From Devosia sp. YIM 151766 (GTDB lineage: Bacteria; Pseudomonadota; Alphaproteobacteria; Rhizobiales; Devosiaceae), in the NCBI RefSeq assembly GCF_030285925.1, contig NZ_CP127251.1, forward strand, positions 744,001 to 808,000: DNA of 64,000 nt, in the 5' to 3' direction. A program made the translations under genes and the position numbers. Shown here piece after piece: positions 9,495 to 18,018 of this stretch (position 1 is the first letter of the stretch; every line of letters begins with the position of its first letter). The notes under the pieces were generated by a model. That model was not told the origin of the DNA and ran no database searches. It worked only from the letters and a program-made list of their open reading frames with translations.

Positions 9495-11081
9495 ATGGAA
9501 GCAATAGACCTGCCGCTCGCCATGATCGACACGTCCATCCCCGTGGCCGACTGGGTCATCGTGCTGCCCATCGTTCTCGCCCTGATGGGGGCGGCGGCCC
9601 TGCTCATGTTGCGGCGCAGCCAGACCCCGCCGCTGATCGGCGCGCTCATCGTGGTCGTCGCCATCATCGCCTGCGAAATCACGCTGCTGCTGGACATCCT
9701 TGCCCATGGGCCGGTCAGCATGACCATGGGCAGATGGCTGCCGCCTTTCGGCATCAGCCTTACCGCCGACATTTTCGGCGCCACTTTCGCCCTGGCCGCT
9801 GCGGTGGTGACGCTGTTCATCCTGCTCTATGCGGAACTGGACCGCGGCGAGGCCGATGCCGGGGACGGCTTCCATTCCCTGGTGCTGTTGCTGCTCGCCG
9901 GGGTGACCGGGGCTTTCCTCACTGGCGACCTGTTCAACCTTTATGTGTGGTTCGAGGTCATGCTGATCGCCTCGTTCGGGCTGATCGTGCAGGGCGGCCG
10001 GCCCATGCAGCTCGATGGCGCGGTGAAATACGGCTTCCTCAACTTCCTCGCCACGACGCTGTTCCTCCTCTCCCTCGGCCTGCTCTATGGCCTGCTGGGC
10101 ACCCTCAACATGGCCGATATCATGCGGGTGGCGCCGATGGCCCATCCGGGGGCCATGGCCGGCGTGGCGGCGCTGCTGCTGCTGGCCTTCGGCATCAAGG
10201 CGGCGGCGTTTCCGCTCAATGCCTGGCTGCCGGCCTCCTATCACACCCCGCCCGCCGCCATATCGGCGCTGTTTGCCGGCTTGCTCACCAAGGTCGGCGC
10301 CTATGCCATGCTGCGCGCTTTGGTGGCGATATTGCCGGCAAGCCGCGACCTGCTGGAGCCGGTATTGGCGTTTCTGGCCATCGCGACGCTGCTGCTGGCG
10401 CCGCTCGGGGCCATCGCCGAGACCAATCTGCGCCGCGCCATCGGCTTCATCGTCATCGGCGGCATCGGCGCGGTGATGGTGGGGCTGACGCTTCCGACCC
10501 CCACCGGTATTGCCGGCTCCGGGCTATATATCCTGCACGCCATCCTGGTCATGTCGGCGCTCTACATGGTGGCCGGCCTGGTCGAGAAGCGCAGCGGCAC
10601 CACCGATACGCGGCAGATGGGCGGGTTCTATGCCGCCAGCGCGCCGCTTTCAGTGCTGTTTTTCGTCCTGGTGCTGGCCAGCGCCGGCGTGCCGCCCTTT
10701 CTGGGCTTCTGGCCCAAATTGCTGCTGCTCGAAGCCGGCATGGCGGCGGGCCTGGCCGGCGATTGGATAGGCTCCGGCCTCGTCATCGCCTTGCTGGTCA
10801 ACGCCGTGCTGACGCTCATCGCCGGAACGCGGCTCTGGTCCCACATATTCTGGCGCTCCGGCCCGGAAGGCGAAGTCTCCGAGCACTTGCAGCAACAATT
10901 GCTGCCGCTGGACGGACGCGCTCGCTTGGGTCTGGGGGCGGCTTCAGTGCTGACGGCCGGGATCGTGTTGGCCGGATTGTGGCCGGCGCCGCTGCTGGAC
11001 AGCGCCCGGAGCGGCGCGCAGGACATTGTCGAGCCGGCGCGCTACATCGCCGCTACCGGGCTTGCGGGGAGCGCGCCATGA
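9495..11081 (+). CDS. mnhD: Mrp/Mnh antiporter subunit D
   Basis: A 528-residue NuoN/NuoM-like antiporter subunit with about 14 hydrophobic helices. The critical acidic residue is in [14 protein letters not shown]. The lysine channel segment [15 protein letters not shown], followed by [12 protein letters not shown], is typical. With subunit A it forms the presumed proton and cation paths. It starts one base after subunit C and overlaps subunit E by ATGA. Confidence 0.93.
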   Translation: MEAIDLPLAMIDTSIPVADWVIVLPIVLALMGAAALLMLRRSQTPPLIGALIVVVAIIACEITLLLDILAHGPVSMTMGRWLPPFGISLTADIFGATFALAAAVVTLFILLYAELDRGEADAGDGFHSLVLLLLAGVTGAFLTGDLFNLYVWFEVMLIASFGLIVQGGRPMQLDGAVKYGFLNFLATTLFLLSLGLLYGLLGTLNMADIMRVAPMAHPGAMAGVAALLLLAFGIKAAAFPLNAWLPASYHTPPAAISALFAGLLTKVGAYAMLRALVAILPASRDLLEPVLAFLAIATLLLAPLGAIAETNLRRAIGFIVIGGIGAVMVGLTLPTPTGIAGSGLYILHAILVMSALYMVAGLVEKRSGTTDTRQMGGFYAASAPLSVLFFVLVLASAGVPPFLGFWPKLLLLEAGMAAGLAGDWIGSGLVIALLVNAVLTLIAGTRLWSHIFWRSGPEGEVSEHLQQQLLPLDGRARLGLGAASVLTAGIVLAGLWPAPLLDSARSGAQDIVEPARYIAATGLAGSAP

Positions 11082-11557
11082 CCACAGCCTCCCTCGTGGT
11101 CATATTGGCGCTGATCTGGGCGGCGATAACCGGCTCTTTCTCCGGCCTCAACCTCTTGTTCGGAGGCGTTATCGGCCTTGTGGCGGCGTTGTTGTTGCGG
11201 CATTCGCTGACCGGCCGCGGCGGCTGGCGCAAGCTGCGGCGCGCGCTCTCGCTCACCCTGCTGTTCCTCTACGAATTGCTGGCCAGCGCCATCCGCGTGG
11301 CGCTGATCGTGCTGCGCCCCGACATGGACAAGGTCATAGAGCCGGCGATCGTCGCCGTGCCGCTGACGGTGCAATCGGATGCGCAGATCACCTTGCTCGC
11401 CAATCTGATTACGCTGACGCCGGGCACACTCAGCGTCGATCTCTCGCCGGACAGGTCGCTGCTCTATGTGCATACGCTAAGCCTGGGCGATCGCGACGCC
11501 ATGATTGCCGAAATCAAGAACGGCTTCGAGAAGAAGGTGCTGGAGGTGTTCCAATGA
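11078..11557 (+). CDS. mnhE: Mrp/Mnh antiporter subunit E
   Basis: A 159-residue MnhE protein: two N-terminal hydrophobic helices, a short membrane-associated helix ([17 protein letters not shown]) and a soluble C-terminal domain with the family motif [16 protein letters not shown]. It is required for assembly of known Mrp complexes. The ATG overlaps the stop of subunit D (ATGA), and its own stop overlaps the ATG of subunit F in the same way. Confidence 0.92.
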   Translation: MTTASLVVILALIWAAITGSFSGLNLLFGGVIGLVAALLLRHSLTGRGGWRKLRRALSLTLLFLYELLASAIRVALIVLRPDMDKVIEPAIVAVPLTVQSDAQITLLANLITLTPGTLSVDLSPDRSLLYVHTLSLGDRDAMIAEIKNGFEKKVLEVFQ

Positions 11558-11847
11558 GTCCCGACCAGTTCATCGATTGGGTCAGTCTCATCTCGCTGGC
11601 CTTGCTGACCCTGGCCCTGCTGCTGACGCTGGCGCGCATAATCATCGGCCCCACTTTATCGGATCGCGTGCTGGCATTGGACCTGCTGACCTTGGTGGCC
11701 ATGGGTTTTATCGGCGCCATTGCGGTGCGCACGGGCCTGGCGCTCTATCTCGATATCGCCATTGCCCTGGCCTTGCTGGGTTTCCTCGCCACCATAGCGC
11801 TGGCGCGTTACATCCTGTTGCGGGCGCAGAGCGGCGGAGACATGTGA
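11554..11847 (+). CDS. mnhF: Mrp/Mnh antiporter subunit F
   Basis: A 97-residue, three-helix protein of the MrpF family. The central segment [17 protein letters not shown] is the family signature. It overlaps the genes on both sides (ATGA with E, and one shared base with G), so it is translated as part of the Mrp operon. Confidence 0.92.
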   Translation: MSPDQFIDWVSLISLALLTLALLLTLARIIIGPTLSDRVLALDLLTLVAMGFIGAIAVRTGLALYLDIAIALALLGFLATIALARYILLRAQSGGDM

Positions 11848-12203
11848 TGCTGGCCAATCTAGCCGTCTATGCCGGGGGAATAATGCTGCTGCTGGGCGCG
11901 ATATTCACCCTGATCGCGACCATCGGCGTGGTTCGCCTGCCGGACCTCTATACGCGCATGCATGCGGCGTCCAAGGCCGGGGCTGTCGGCGGCGGATTGA
12001 TTCTGGTGGCCGTGGCCTTGGTGGAACAGGATTCGTCGGTTTCCGTCAGAGCCTTGATTGGCATCATCTTCCTGTTGCTGACTACACCATTGTCCGCCCA
12101 TCTATTGGCGCGCGCCAGTCATCTTGCCGGATATAGGCCGGATAAACGTACTGTTATCGATGACATTAATAAAAATGCAGAACAAAATTCTGCCCAGAAA
12201 TAG
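11847..12203 (+). CDS. mnhG: Mrp/Mnh antiporter subunit G
   Basis: A 118-residue, three-helix MnhG/PhaG protein carrying the signature GVVRLPDLYTRMHAASKAG. It completes the seven-subunit Mrp operon, whose role is Na+ (or K+) extrusion and pH homeostasis. The C-terminal 20 residues are polar and AT-rich in sequence compared with the rest of the operon. No obvious terminator follows before mucR. Confidence 0.92.
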   Translation: MLANLAVYAGGIMLLLGAIFTLIATIGVVRLPDLYTRMHAASKAGAVGGGLILVAVALVEQDSSVSVRALIGIIFLLLTTPLSAHLLARASHLAGYRPDKRTVIDDINKNAEQNSAQK

Positions 12204-12329
12204 TGTTACTTGGTTTTGATCTTGGTTAGTATAGGCTTGCCTGTGGCCAAAAATCGCCATAGTAAACGATGAAGGTGGAAGCCCGCTCCTTGCTTCCCGC
12301 CAAATAAGAAAAATTGGAAGGTTGAAAAA

Positions 12330-12752
12330 ATGAACGACGATATCGGCGCGCTCGCAAATGCTGAAGCCGACTTGATCGAGCTCAGCACCGAAATTGTCTC
12401 CGCCTATGTCAGCCACAATGCTGTCAGCCCGGGCGACCTGACCCGGCTGATCGCCGAAGTGCATGGGGCTTTGCGTGGCCTCAAGAACAATGAAACGCCC
12501 GCGCCCGTCGAGGAATTGAAGCCGGCTGTGCCTATTCGCAAGTCGATCTCGCCAGATTTCATCATCTGCCTGGAAGACGGGAAGAAGTTCAAGTCGCTCA
12601 AGCGCCATCTGCGCACCCACTACAATCTCTCGCCCGAAGAATATCGCGAGAAATGGGGCCTGCCTGCCGATTACCCCATGGTGGCGCCCAGCTATTCGGC
12701 TACGCGTTCCAAGCTGGCCAAGGCCAACGGGCTGGGCCGCAAGGCCAGTTAA
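12330..12752 (+). CDS. mucR: Ros/MucR family zinc-finger regulator
   Basis: A 140-residue transcriptional regulator of the Ros/MucR family. The Ros-type zinc site is complete: Cys80, Asp83, His93 and His97 (C-X2-D-X9-H-X3-H), followed by the family block YREKWGLPADYPMVAP. Such proteins are global, H-NS-like repressors of surface polysaccharide, motility and cell-cycle genes in rhizobia and Brucella, and often repress themselves by binding AT-rich upstream DNA. The 126-base upstream gap here is indeed AT-richer than its surroundings. A GGAAGG lies about 9 bases before the ATG. A strong terminator follows. Confidence 0.92.
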   Translation: MNDDIGALANAEADLIELSTEIVSAYVSHNAVSPGDLTRLIAEVHGALRGLKNNETPAPVEELKPAVPIRKSISPDFIICLEDGKKFKSLKRHLRTHYNLSPEEYREKWGLPADYPMVAPSYSATRSKLAKANGLGRKAS

Positions 12753-12863
12753 AGCGTCTCGCCTGTTCACGGCGGCGGTGACGTTCGCTCCCGCAGCCTC
12801 AATGGGCGGGGCTATCGCATATGGACCGAGCGGCCAAGAGATCGGCCTAAACCCTGCTCATCA

Positions 12864-12890
12864 CCCTCGCGCCTGACGCGAGGGTTTTTT
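12864..12890 (+). terminator. Rho-independent terminator after mucR
   Basis: An 8-bp perfect stem (CCCTCGCG at 12864-12871 with CGCGAGGG at 12877-12884), a 5-base loop, then six T. Confidence 0.88.
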
Positions 12891-12985
12891 GTTTATGGGG
12901 TGGCCGCAAGGGTCCTCGCATCGAGCACGAGAGTAACGATCCAAGAAAGAGGCGATAGCGAACCATAAGCGCTGCACTCTGTCGT

Positions 12986-13018
12986 AAAGGCCGTCCTTCG
13001 GGGCGGCCTTTACTTTTT
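12986..13018 (+). terminator. Second rho-independent terminator
   Basis: An 11-bp stem with one G-U pair (AAAGGCCGTCC at 12986-12996 with GGGCGGCCTTT at 13001-13011), a TTCG tetraloop, and five T at 13014-13018. No ORF ends just before it, so it closes an untranslated transcript. Confidence 0.8.
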
Positions 13019-13113
13019 CAGCCCCTCGGGAGGCGAGCGCTCCCGCTGAAATGAACCGTCATAAAAATCGGAAAACGGACTTATCCCCGGGTGGGTAGCC
13101 TTCGCGCAAGATT

Positions 13114-13129
13114 TAGGAATAATGTCCTA
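13114..13129. promoter_or_regulatory. Short inverted repeat upstream of DnaA-like gene
   Basis: TAGGA and TCCTA separated by 6 bases, 19 bases before the ATG at 13148. It could be an operator; the arms are only 5 bp and chance is not excluded. Confidence 0.2.
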
Positions 13130-13147
13130 TTCTGATCGGAGCTATTC

Positions 13148-13498
13148 ATGAATATCGGTTTCGTTTCTGGCGCTCGGGACGCCATTTTCGCCATTCCCCC
13201 GGCGGAGCGCGTCGCCGAGCTTGTCGCTCGCGAAAAGGGCATTCCCAAATCATTGTTGTTTAACAGTTCTCGCTGCCGGGCGGAAGCCGCTCTGGCCCGG
13301 CAATTGGCCATGTATCTGACCCATGTGATTTTGAGACAAAACTTTACGGCGATCGGTCTGGCCTTTGGACGGGATAGGACAACAGTCTCGCATGCCTGCG
13401 CGCTCATCGAAGACCTGCGGGAAGATCCCGATTTCGAGGCGGATGTCAGCCGGCTTGAAGCCTTGCTGGAAAACCATGAGGACCGGACCCGTGGCTGA
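13148..13498 (+). CDS. Stand-alone DnaA domain IV-like protein
   Basis: A 116-residue protein consisting essentially of the C-terminal DNA-binding domain of DnaA. The segment FTAIGLAFGRDRTTVSHAC corresponds to the DnaA signature helix-turn-helix. In canonical DnaA the loop reads DHTTV; here it reads DRTTV. There is no AAA+ domain, so it cannot act as an initiator ATPase. It may bind DnaA boxes as a competitor or regulator, which is inference. The ATG has a GGAG about 6 bases upstream. It overlaps the following DUF6456-like gene. Confidence 0.8.
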   Translation: MNIGFVSGARDAIFAIPPAERVAELVAREKGIPKSLLFNSSRCRAEAALARQLAMYLTHVILRQNFTAIGLAFGRDRTTVSHACALIEDLREDPDFEADVSRLEALLENHEDRTRG

Positions 13499-14000
13499 GT
13501 CGGCGGCGCGCCGCGGCGATCCCGCGCCCGAAGCCGTCTTGCGGCTGGCATCGAATGGCGGCGGAGAACCCTTCCTGGCCCCGCATCACCTGGAGGCGGC
13601 GCGGCGGCTGGCGCGGCTTTTCAACCGGGCGCGAATGATGCAACGGGTGACCATGTCCTATGATGCGGCGCGGATCGGGGGTCGGAGCGAGCGTCCCCGG
13701 CAAGGGGAGTTGGCGGACAGCGCCATCGAGGCGCGGCGGTTGCTCAACGCGCTGGCCCGACGCATGCCGCGCGATTGCTGGGACATGCTGACCGATATAT
13801 GCGGCTTCGACAAAGGCTTGCAGCAGATCGAACTGGATCGCGGCTGGCCGCGCCGCAGCGCCAAGCTGGTGCTCAGAATCGGGCTGGAGCAATTGGCGGT
13901 GATCATGGGCCTGACGGAACTGGCGGCGGGGCGGGGCAATGGCTCCATGCGGGCCTGGCTGCCCGAACGTCCGCCCATGTTCCCCGAACCGGCAAATTAA
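13476..14000 (+). CDS. DUF6456-like protein
   Basis: A 174-residue basic protein, read as a DUF6456-type protein of Rhizobiales. Its C-terminal ~100 residues (CWDMLTDICGFDKGLQQIE and then RSAKLVLRIGLEQLAVIMG) look like a helical DNA-binding or replication-linked fold, but this is pattern-level inference. It overlaps the DnaA domain IV gene, suggesting translational coupling and joint function. An ATG at 13476 and a GTG at 13491 are both possible starts; the ATG gives five extra residues. Confidence 0.65.
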   Translation: MRTGPVAESAARRGDPAPEAVLRLASNGGGEPFLAPHHLEAARRLARLFNRARMMQRVTMSYDAARIGGRSERPRQGELADSAIEARRLLNALARRMPRDCWDMLTDICGFDKGLQQIELDRGWPRRSAKLVLRIGLEQLAVIMGLTELAAGRGNGSMRAWLPERPPMFPEPAN

Positions 14001-14075
14001 CGATGTAAGCGTTGGTAATGATTGCCGGCCGTGCGGTTGTGATATGCCGCTGGAGCATTCGAGATCCACGGTTCG

Positions 14076-15104
14076 ATGAACGCCAAGCTGCATACAATCC
14101 AATATCTCCGGGCCATTGCCGCGACGCTGGTCTTGATTTCCCACGCCTTGCTCTACCCGACAAGCGAGCAGGTGCTTGCCTATGGGCGGCTGGGCTGGCT
14201 GGGCGTCATCGTGTTTTTCGTCGTTTCCGGCTTCATCATGGTGGTGGTGACCGGGCAGGCGCGTTTCGAGCCGCGCAAATTTCTGCGCCGGCGCGTGTTG
14301 CGGGTGGTGCCGCTTTATTGGGTATTCACCCTGGTGGCGGCATTTTTGGCGCTGGGCATGCCGAGCCTGTTCAAGACCACGGTGTTCGACGGACTGCAAT
14401 TGGCGCAGTCGATGTTCTTCGTGCCCTTCTACAATCCGGCCAGCCACGGCCTGCATCCGCTCTACAAGCTGGGATGGACGCTCAATTACGAGATGTTCTT
14501 CTATCTCAGCTTTGCCTTGCTGGCGGTCGTGGACGCAAGGCGGCGTGTCTGGGTGCTGACGCTGGCCTATCTGGCTTTGGCCATCATTGGTGGCCTGTTC
14601 CGGCCCGAAAGCGCCATTCCCGCCTTCTATACCAGTTACATGCCCCTGGCTTTCGTGACCGGGGCCTGGCTCGGCCTGGCCCAGCTGGAGGGCAAGCTGG
14701 AAACCCTCGTGCCGCGCCTTGCCGCACCGCTGGCCGTGCTGGCGCTGGCCGGTCTGATCGAGGGCTTTGCCTTTGACCGCGGCGTGGTCGAGGACGAGAT
14801 GGCCTTTCTCGGCCTGCTGGTTTTCGCCACCATTGTCGTGGCGCTGGCGGTGGGATTTGGCCGGCTCCTGCCCAGGATCGGCCTGCTCGAGAGGCTGGGC
14901 GATGCATCCTATTCGATCTATCTGGTGCACATCTTCGCCGTGGGCGCGGTAGCCGGTCTGGCGCTGCGCCTATTGGGCACCGACGATCCCTGGATCGTCG
15001 GCCCGATCCTGGTGGCGGCGATCGGCTTCGGCCTGGCCTCGGGCTGCCTGCTCTACCGTCTGGTGGAGGAGCCGCTGATGCGCGGCCTCAAGCGGCTGGC
15101 TTAG
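14076..15104 (+). CDS. Acyltransferase 3 family membrane protein
   Basis: A 342-residue integral membrane acyltransferase of the OafA/YrhL/NodX type, which O-acylates surface polysaccharides or similar acceptors. The N-terminal IQYLRAIAATLVLISHA contains the conserved arginine and the catalytic-type histidine of this family. VFFVVSGFIM and the late LGDASYSIYLVH are the other hallmark blocks, with about ten hydrophobic helices. No adjacent polysaccharide genes identify the substrate. Its stop overlaps the convergent sufE stop by two bases. Confidence 0.88.
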   Translation: MNAKLHTIQYLRAIAATLVLISHALLYPTSEQVLAYGRLGWLGVIVFFVVSGFIMVVVTGQARFEPRKFLRRRVLRVVPLYWVFTLVAAFLALGMPSLFKTTVFDGLQLAQSMFFVPFYNPASHGLHPLYKLGWTLNYEMFFYLSFALLAVVDARRRVWVLTLAYLALAIIGGLFRPESAIPAFYTSYMPLAFVTGAWLGLAQLEGKLETLVPRLAAPLAVLALAGLIEGFAFDRGVVEDEMAFLGLLVFATIVVALAVGFGRLLPRIGLLERLGDASYSIYLVHIFAVGAVAGLALRLLGTDDPWIVGPILVAAIGFGLASGCLLYRLVEEPLMRGLKRLA

Positions 15105-15529
15105 CCCAGAGCTGCGCGGCCGGCGCCGCGAATGCGGCCGACCATGGCGGCCAGCCCGTTGGAGCGCTGGGTGGTCAGGTGTTCGCGCAGGCCCAGTTCG
15201 TCGAACAGGGCGATGGCGTCCGTATCGGCGATCTCGCGGGCGGAGCGGTCGGAATAGAGCGCCAGCAACAGCGCGACCAGGCCCTGCACGATCATCGCAT
15301 CGCTCTCGCCGCGGAATTTCAGGCCCGGCGCGCCGTCGACCGTTTCCGGCTCGGCGACCAGCCAGACCTGGGACACGCAGCCATTGACCTTGTTCGCGGC
15401 CGAACGCTCGGCCTCGTCGAGCTTCGGCAGGGCCTGGCCGAGCTCGATGAGATAGCGGTAGCGATCCTCCCAATCGTCGAGAAAGGAGAGATTGTCGGCA
15501 ATGTCCTGGAACGGCTGCGGCTGGTTCAT
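15101..15529 (-). CDS. sufE: SufE-like cysteine desulfuration protein
   Basis: A 142-residue SufE family protein that accepts sulfur from the cysteine desulfurase SufS and passes it on for Fe-S cluster assembly. The sulfur-accepting Cys51 is present in NGCVSQVW, and the domain runs over the full length (GQALPKLDEAER near the start, GLREHLTTQRSNGL near the end). It stands apart from any suf operon in this window, as is common for sufE in alphaproteobacteria. Confidence 0.93.
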   Translation of the reverse strand: MNQPQPFQDIADNLSFLDDWEDRYRYLIELGQALPKLDEAERSAANKVNGCVSQVWLVAEPETVDGAPGLKFRGESDAMIVQGLVALLLALYSDRSAREIADTDAIALFDELGLREHLTTQRSNGLAAMVGRIRGAGRAALG

Positions 15530-15589
15530 GCGTCCTATCTAGGCCATGGCGGGCGGCTTTTCCAGTATGCGTAAAGGTGAAAAACGCTG

Positions 15590-15886
15590 TCAGCCCAGCC
15601 GGTCCGGCCGGGCGCGGGGCAGCGGCACCGGGCTGCCGGCCGGCGACTTGAGCATGGGATCGGCGGCAGCGGGGCTGGTCCGCAGCGCGGCGCTGGCCAT
15701 GGCCTTGCCGCCAATGCAGGTGATGCTGTCGCATTCGATGGCTTCGATCTGCTGCGCGATGATCTGGCTGCCTCGCGCCATGGCCTCGGACGACAAGGTC
15801 GAGGCGGCGTCGCCCACATCCACGCCCGGACGGATGACCAGGAAGGCGAGGGTGAGCCAGAATGCGGAGCGAACCAGAAACATCAT
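15590..15886 (-). CDS. DUF5330-like small membrane protein
   Basis: A 98-residue protein with one N-terminal hydrophobic helix (FLVRSAFWLTLAFLVI) followed by a polar region with two close cysteines (Cys52 and Cys57) that could form a disulfide outside the membrane. The arrangement matches DUF5330 proteins of Rhizobiales, whose function is unknown. A Pro-rich tail follows. ATG codons at 15886 and 15883 are both possible. Confidence 0.65.
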   Translation of the reverse strand: MMFLVRSAFWLTLAFLVIRPGVDVGDAASTLSSEAMARGSQIIAQQIEAIECDSITCIGGKAMASAALRTSPAAADPMLKSPAGSPVPLPRARPDRLG

Positions 15887-16203
15887 TTATCCACCGCGGC
15901 AGGTCCATTCCCGCCTGTTGAGAACGATCCTGAATGCCCCGCCTTAAATGGGGCTGCGTCCAATCGATAAAATTTTAGACAAATGCGACGCTTTCGCAGT
16001 GCTGCGTGCAACCCCTTGTTTACGCTAACTTTCGAAAGGCCCCTGTCGCCGCCGCTACCAGGCCGCCGCTTAAGCCTGTCTTAGATGTTGGCGCGCGAGG
16101 CTGCAGCAGATGACCCGCAGAAAAATCGGGCAGGCGGCTCGCGGAAAGGGCCGCATCAGGAGCGGAAAGCTCCGCAATGGCGTCGGTATAGTGAGTTCAG
16201 TTG
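15887..16203. other. Gene-free stretch upstream of DivJ-like kinase
   Basis: This 317-base gap between divergent genes holds no convincing ORF. It must carry promoters in both directions. The only motif worth noting is a near-CtrA box at 16070-16084. Confidence 0.5.
16070..16084. promoter_or_regulatory. Possible CtrA-like box
   Basis: TTAA at 16070-16073, seven bases, then TTAG at 16081-16084: one mismatch from the TTAA-N7-TTAA consensus. Located 120 bases before the kinase start. Chance occurrence is quite possible. Confidence 0.25.
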
Positions 16204-18018
16204 ATGCGTAGCCTCCAGGTGTTCGGAACCAGCAAAGGGAACGACCCGGCCCCGATCGGAGCCGGAAACCGTCCCGAAATGCTGCGCCGGAAGACCATCG
16301 CCAATAATGCGCGGCTGCTGATCGGCATGGCGGCTTTTGGCCTGCTGCCGGCTATGTATCTGCTCATGTCGGGGGGCGCGGTGCCGTTCATCGTCGCCTG
16401 CCTCTTGCTGGCCGGCGGCATGATCAGCCTCTCCATGCATCATCGCGGTCATTTCGACGCCAGCGGCGTCGCCCAGGTCGCAACGCTGATGGCCACCGGC
16501 CTGTTCCTGACCATTGCCGATCCGCGCCTCGGCGACGCCGGCATGGCCATAGCGCTGATGGGGTCGGTCCTGGCCGCGCTGATCGCCCATAACAGCCAAA
16601 GACGGGCGAGCTGGTACGCTCTGGCACTGATCATTGCGCTGGGCGCCATCGCCGCAATTTCCGGCATCGGGGCGATGCGGCTCGATGATTCGCAGACGCT
16701 TCTGGCCTCGGCCTTCGGCTTTCTCTGCGCCTTCGCCGTGGTGGCGCACAGCGCCCATCGCATCAATTCCGCCTATGAGGTGCATGACAAGGCGCAGATC
16801 AGCGCCTATCGCCATCTGATCGAACATGTGCAGGACGCCGTGCTGCGCTTTGGCGGCGATGGGGCGATCCTGCTGGCGTCGCGCTCGTCCGAAACATTGT
16901 TCGGCTGCCCGCGCTACCAATTGTCGGGCGAAAACCTGAGCAGCCGCCTGCATGTCCTCGACCGGCCTGCCTTCCTGACCGCATTTGCCGATGCCAATCA
17001 GGGCGGCCGCAGCCGCACCATCGAGCTTCGCCTGCGGCAGGACAATCCGCGCGCGGTATCCGGCGTTCCGCGCTTTGTCTGGGTTGAAATGCAGCTTTCG
17101 CCCATTCTGGACGAGGCTGCCCATGCGGGGCGGTACGAGGTGATCGCTCTCTTGCGCGACATTACCGGACGCAAGGATGCCGAGGCCGCCATGGCGGAGG
17201 CGCGGCGCAGCGCTGAAGAAGCCTTGCAGGCCAAGTCGCGCTTTCTCGCCACTATCGGCCACGAATTGCGCACGCCGCTGAATGCCGTCGTCGGCTTTTC
17301 GGAAATGATGACCAGCGGCATTGGCGGCGAATTGCCGGCGACGCATAAGGAATATGCCGGCCTGATCCACCAGAGCGGCAAGCACCTGCTGGAAGTGGTT
17401 TCCATGCTGCTGGACATGTCGCGCATCGAGGCCGGCAAATTCGAGGTTCGGGCCGAGCCCATGGCGCCCGGCGACATCATGCCGGCCTGTCTGTCCATGG
17501 TCGAGGCCATGGCGGCGGAGCGTCAGGTGCAATTGCTGCCCGAGATCGAACCCGATCTGCCGCTGGTCAACGCCGACGAACGGCTCTGCCGGCAAATTCT
17601 GATCAACCTGCTCTCCAATGCCATCAAGTTCAGCCATGAGGGCGGCATGGTGACCGCCACGGTCAAGCGCCAGGGGCAGGCGATCAATTTTTCGGTGCGC
17701 GACCGGGGAATCGGCATGGCCCCGGCGGCGCTCGCCCGAATCGGTGAGCCCTTTTTCCAGGTTCAGGACGGGCTAACCCGCAAATATGAAGGCACCGGGC
17801 TGGGGCTTTCCATCGTCAAGGGCCTGGTGGAGCTGCATGGCGGCACTTTGCGGGCCATGTCGGAGATCGGAGCGGGGACAACCATCACTGTTTTGCTTCC
17901 TATAAACGGTCCAGCAACCAAAGCCGGCGAAACTGCCGACATCGTTCACCTGCATCGAGAGCCCTTGGCCCAGGCCACCACGTCTTCATGGCAAAACGAA
18001 ACAAGAAAAGCGCAATGA
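16204..18018 (+). CDS. DivJ-like sensor histidine kinase
   Basis: A 604-residue kinase. The N-terminal ~190 residues hold several hydrophobic helices (membrane sensor), followed by a PAS-like domain (about 200-330), a HisKA domain with His353 in IGHELRTPLNAVVGF, and a HATPase domain with NLLSNAIKF and GTGLGLSIV. The HisKA segment (YAGLIHQSGKHLLEVVSMLLDMSRIEA) resembles the DivJ/PleC/PdhS group that controls DivK and, through it, CtrA; that identity is inference. A TTG at 16201 directly precedes the ATG. It overlaps the peptidoglycan-binding protein gene by 31 bases. Confidence 0.82.
   Translation: MRSLQVFGTSKGNDPAPIGAGNRPEMLRRKTIANNARLLIGMAAFGLLPAMYLLMSGGAVPFIVACLLLAGGMISLSMHHRGHFDASGVAQVATLMATGLFLTIADPRLGDAGMAIALMGSVLAALIAHNSQRRASWYALALIIALGAIAAISGIGAMRLDDSQTLLASAFGFLCAFAVVAHSAHRINSAYEVHDKAQISAYRHLIEHVQDAVLRFGGDGAILLASRSSETLFGCPRYQLSGENLSSRLHVLDRPAFLTAFADANQGGRSRTIELRLRQDNPRAVSGVPRFVWVEMQLSPILDEAAHAGRYEVIALLRDITGRKDAEAAMAEARRSAEEALQAKSRFLATIGHELRTPLNAVVGFSEMMTSGIGGELPATHKEYAGLIHQSGKHLLEVVSMLLDMSRIEAGKFEVRAEPMAPGDIMPACLSMVEAMAAERQVQLLPEIEPDLPLVNADERLCRQILINLLSNAIKFSHEGGMVTATVKRQGQAINFSVRDRGIGMAPAALARIGEPFFQVQDGLTRKYEGTGLGLSIVKGLVELHGGTLRAMSEIGAGTTITVLLPINGPATKAGETADIVHLHREPLAQATTSSWQNETRKAQ

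Larger units (their letters stand above)
12753..13147. other. Gene-free stretch with two terminators
   Basis: This 395-base gap holds the mucR terminator, a 95-base segment of unknown role (12891-12985), a second strong terminator, and about 130 bases of leader before the DnaA-like gene. I see no convincing ORF. The segment ending at the second terminator could be a small RNA or a terminated leader. Confidence 0.6.

Noticed and set aside
13081..13090. DnaA box (TTATCCCCG) upstream of the DnaA-like gene.
   Set aside because: It matches TTATNCACA at too few positions to support.
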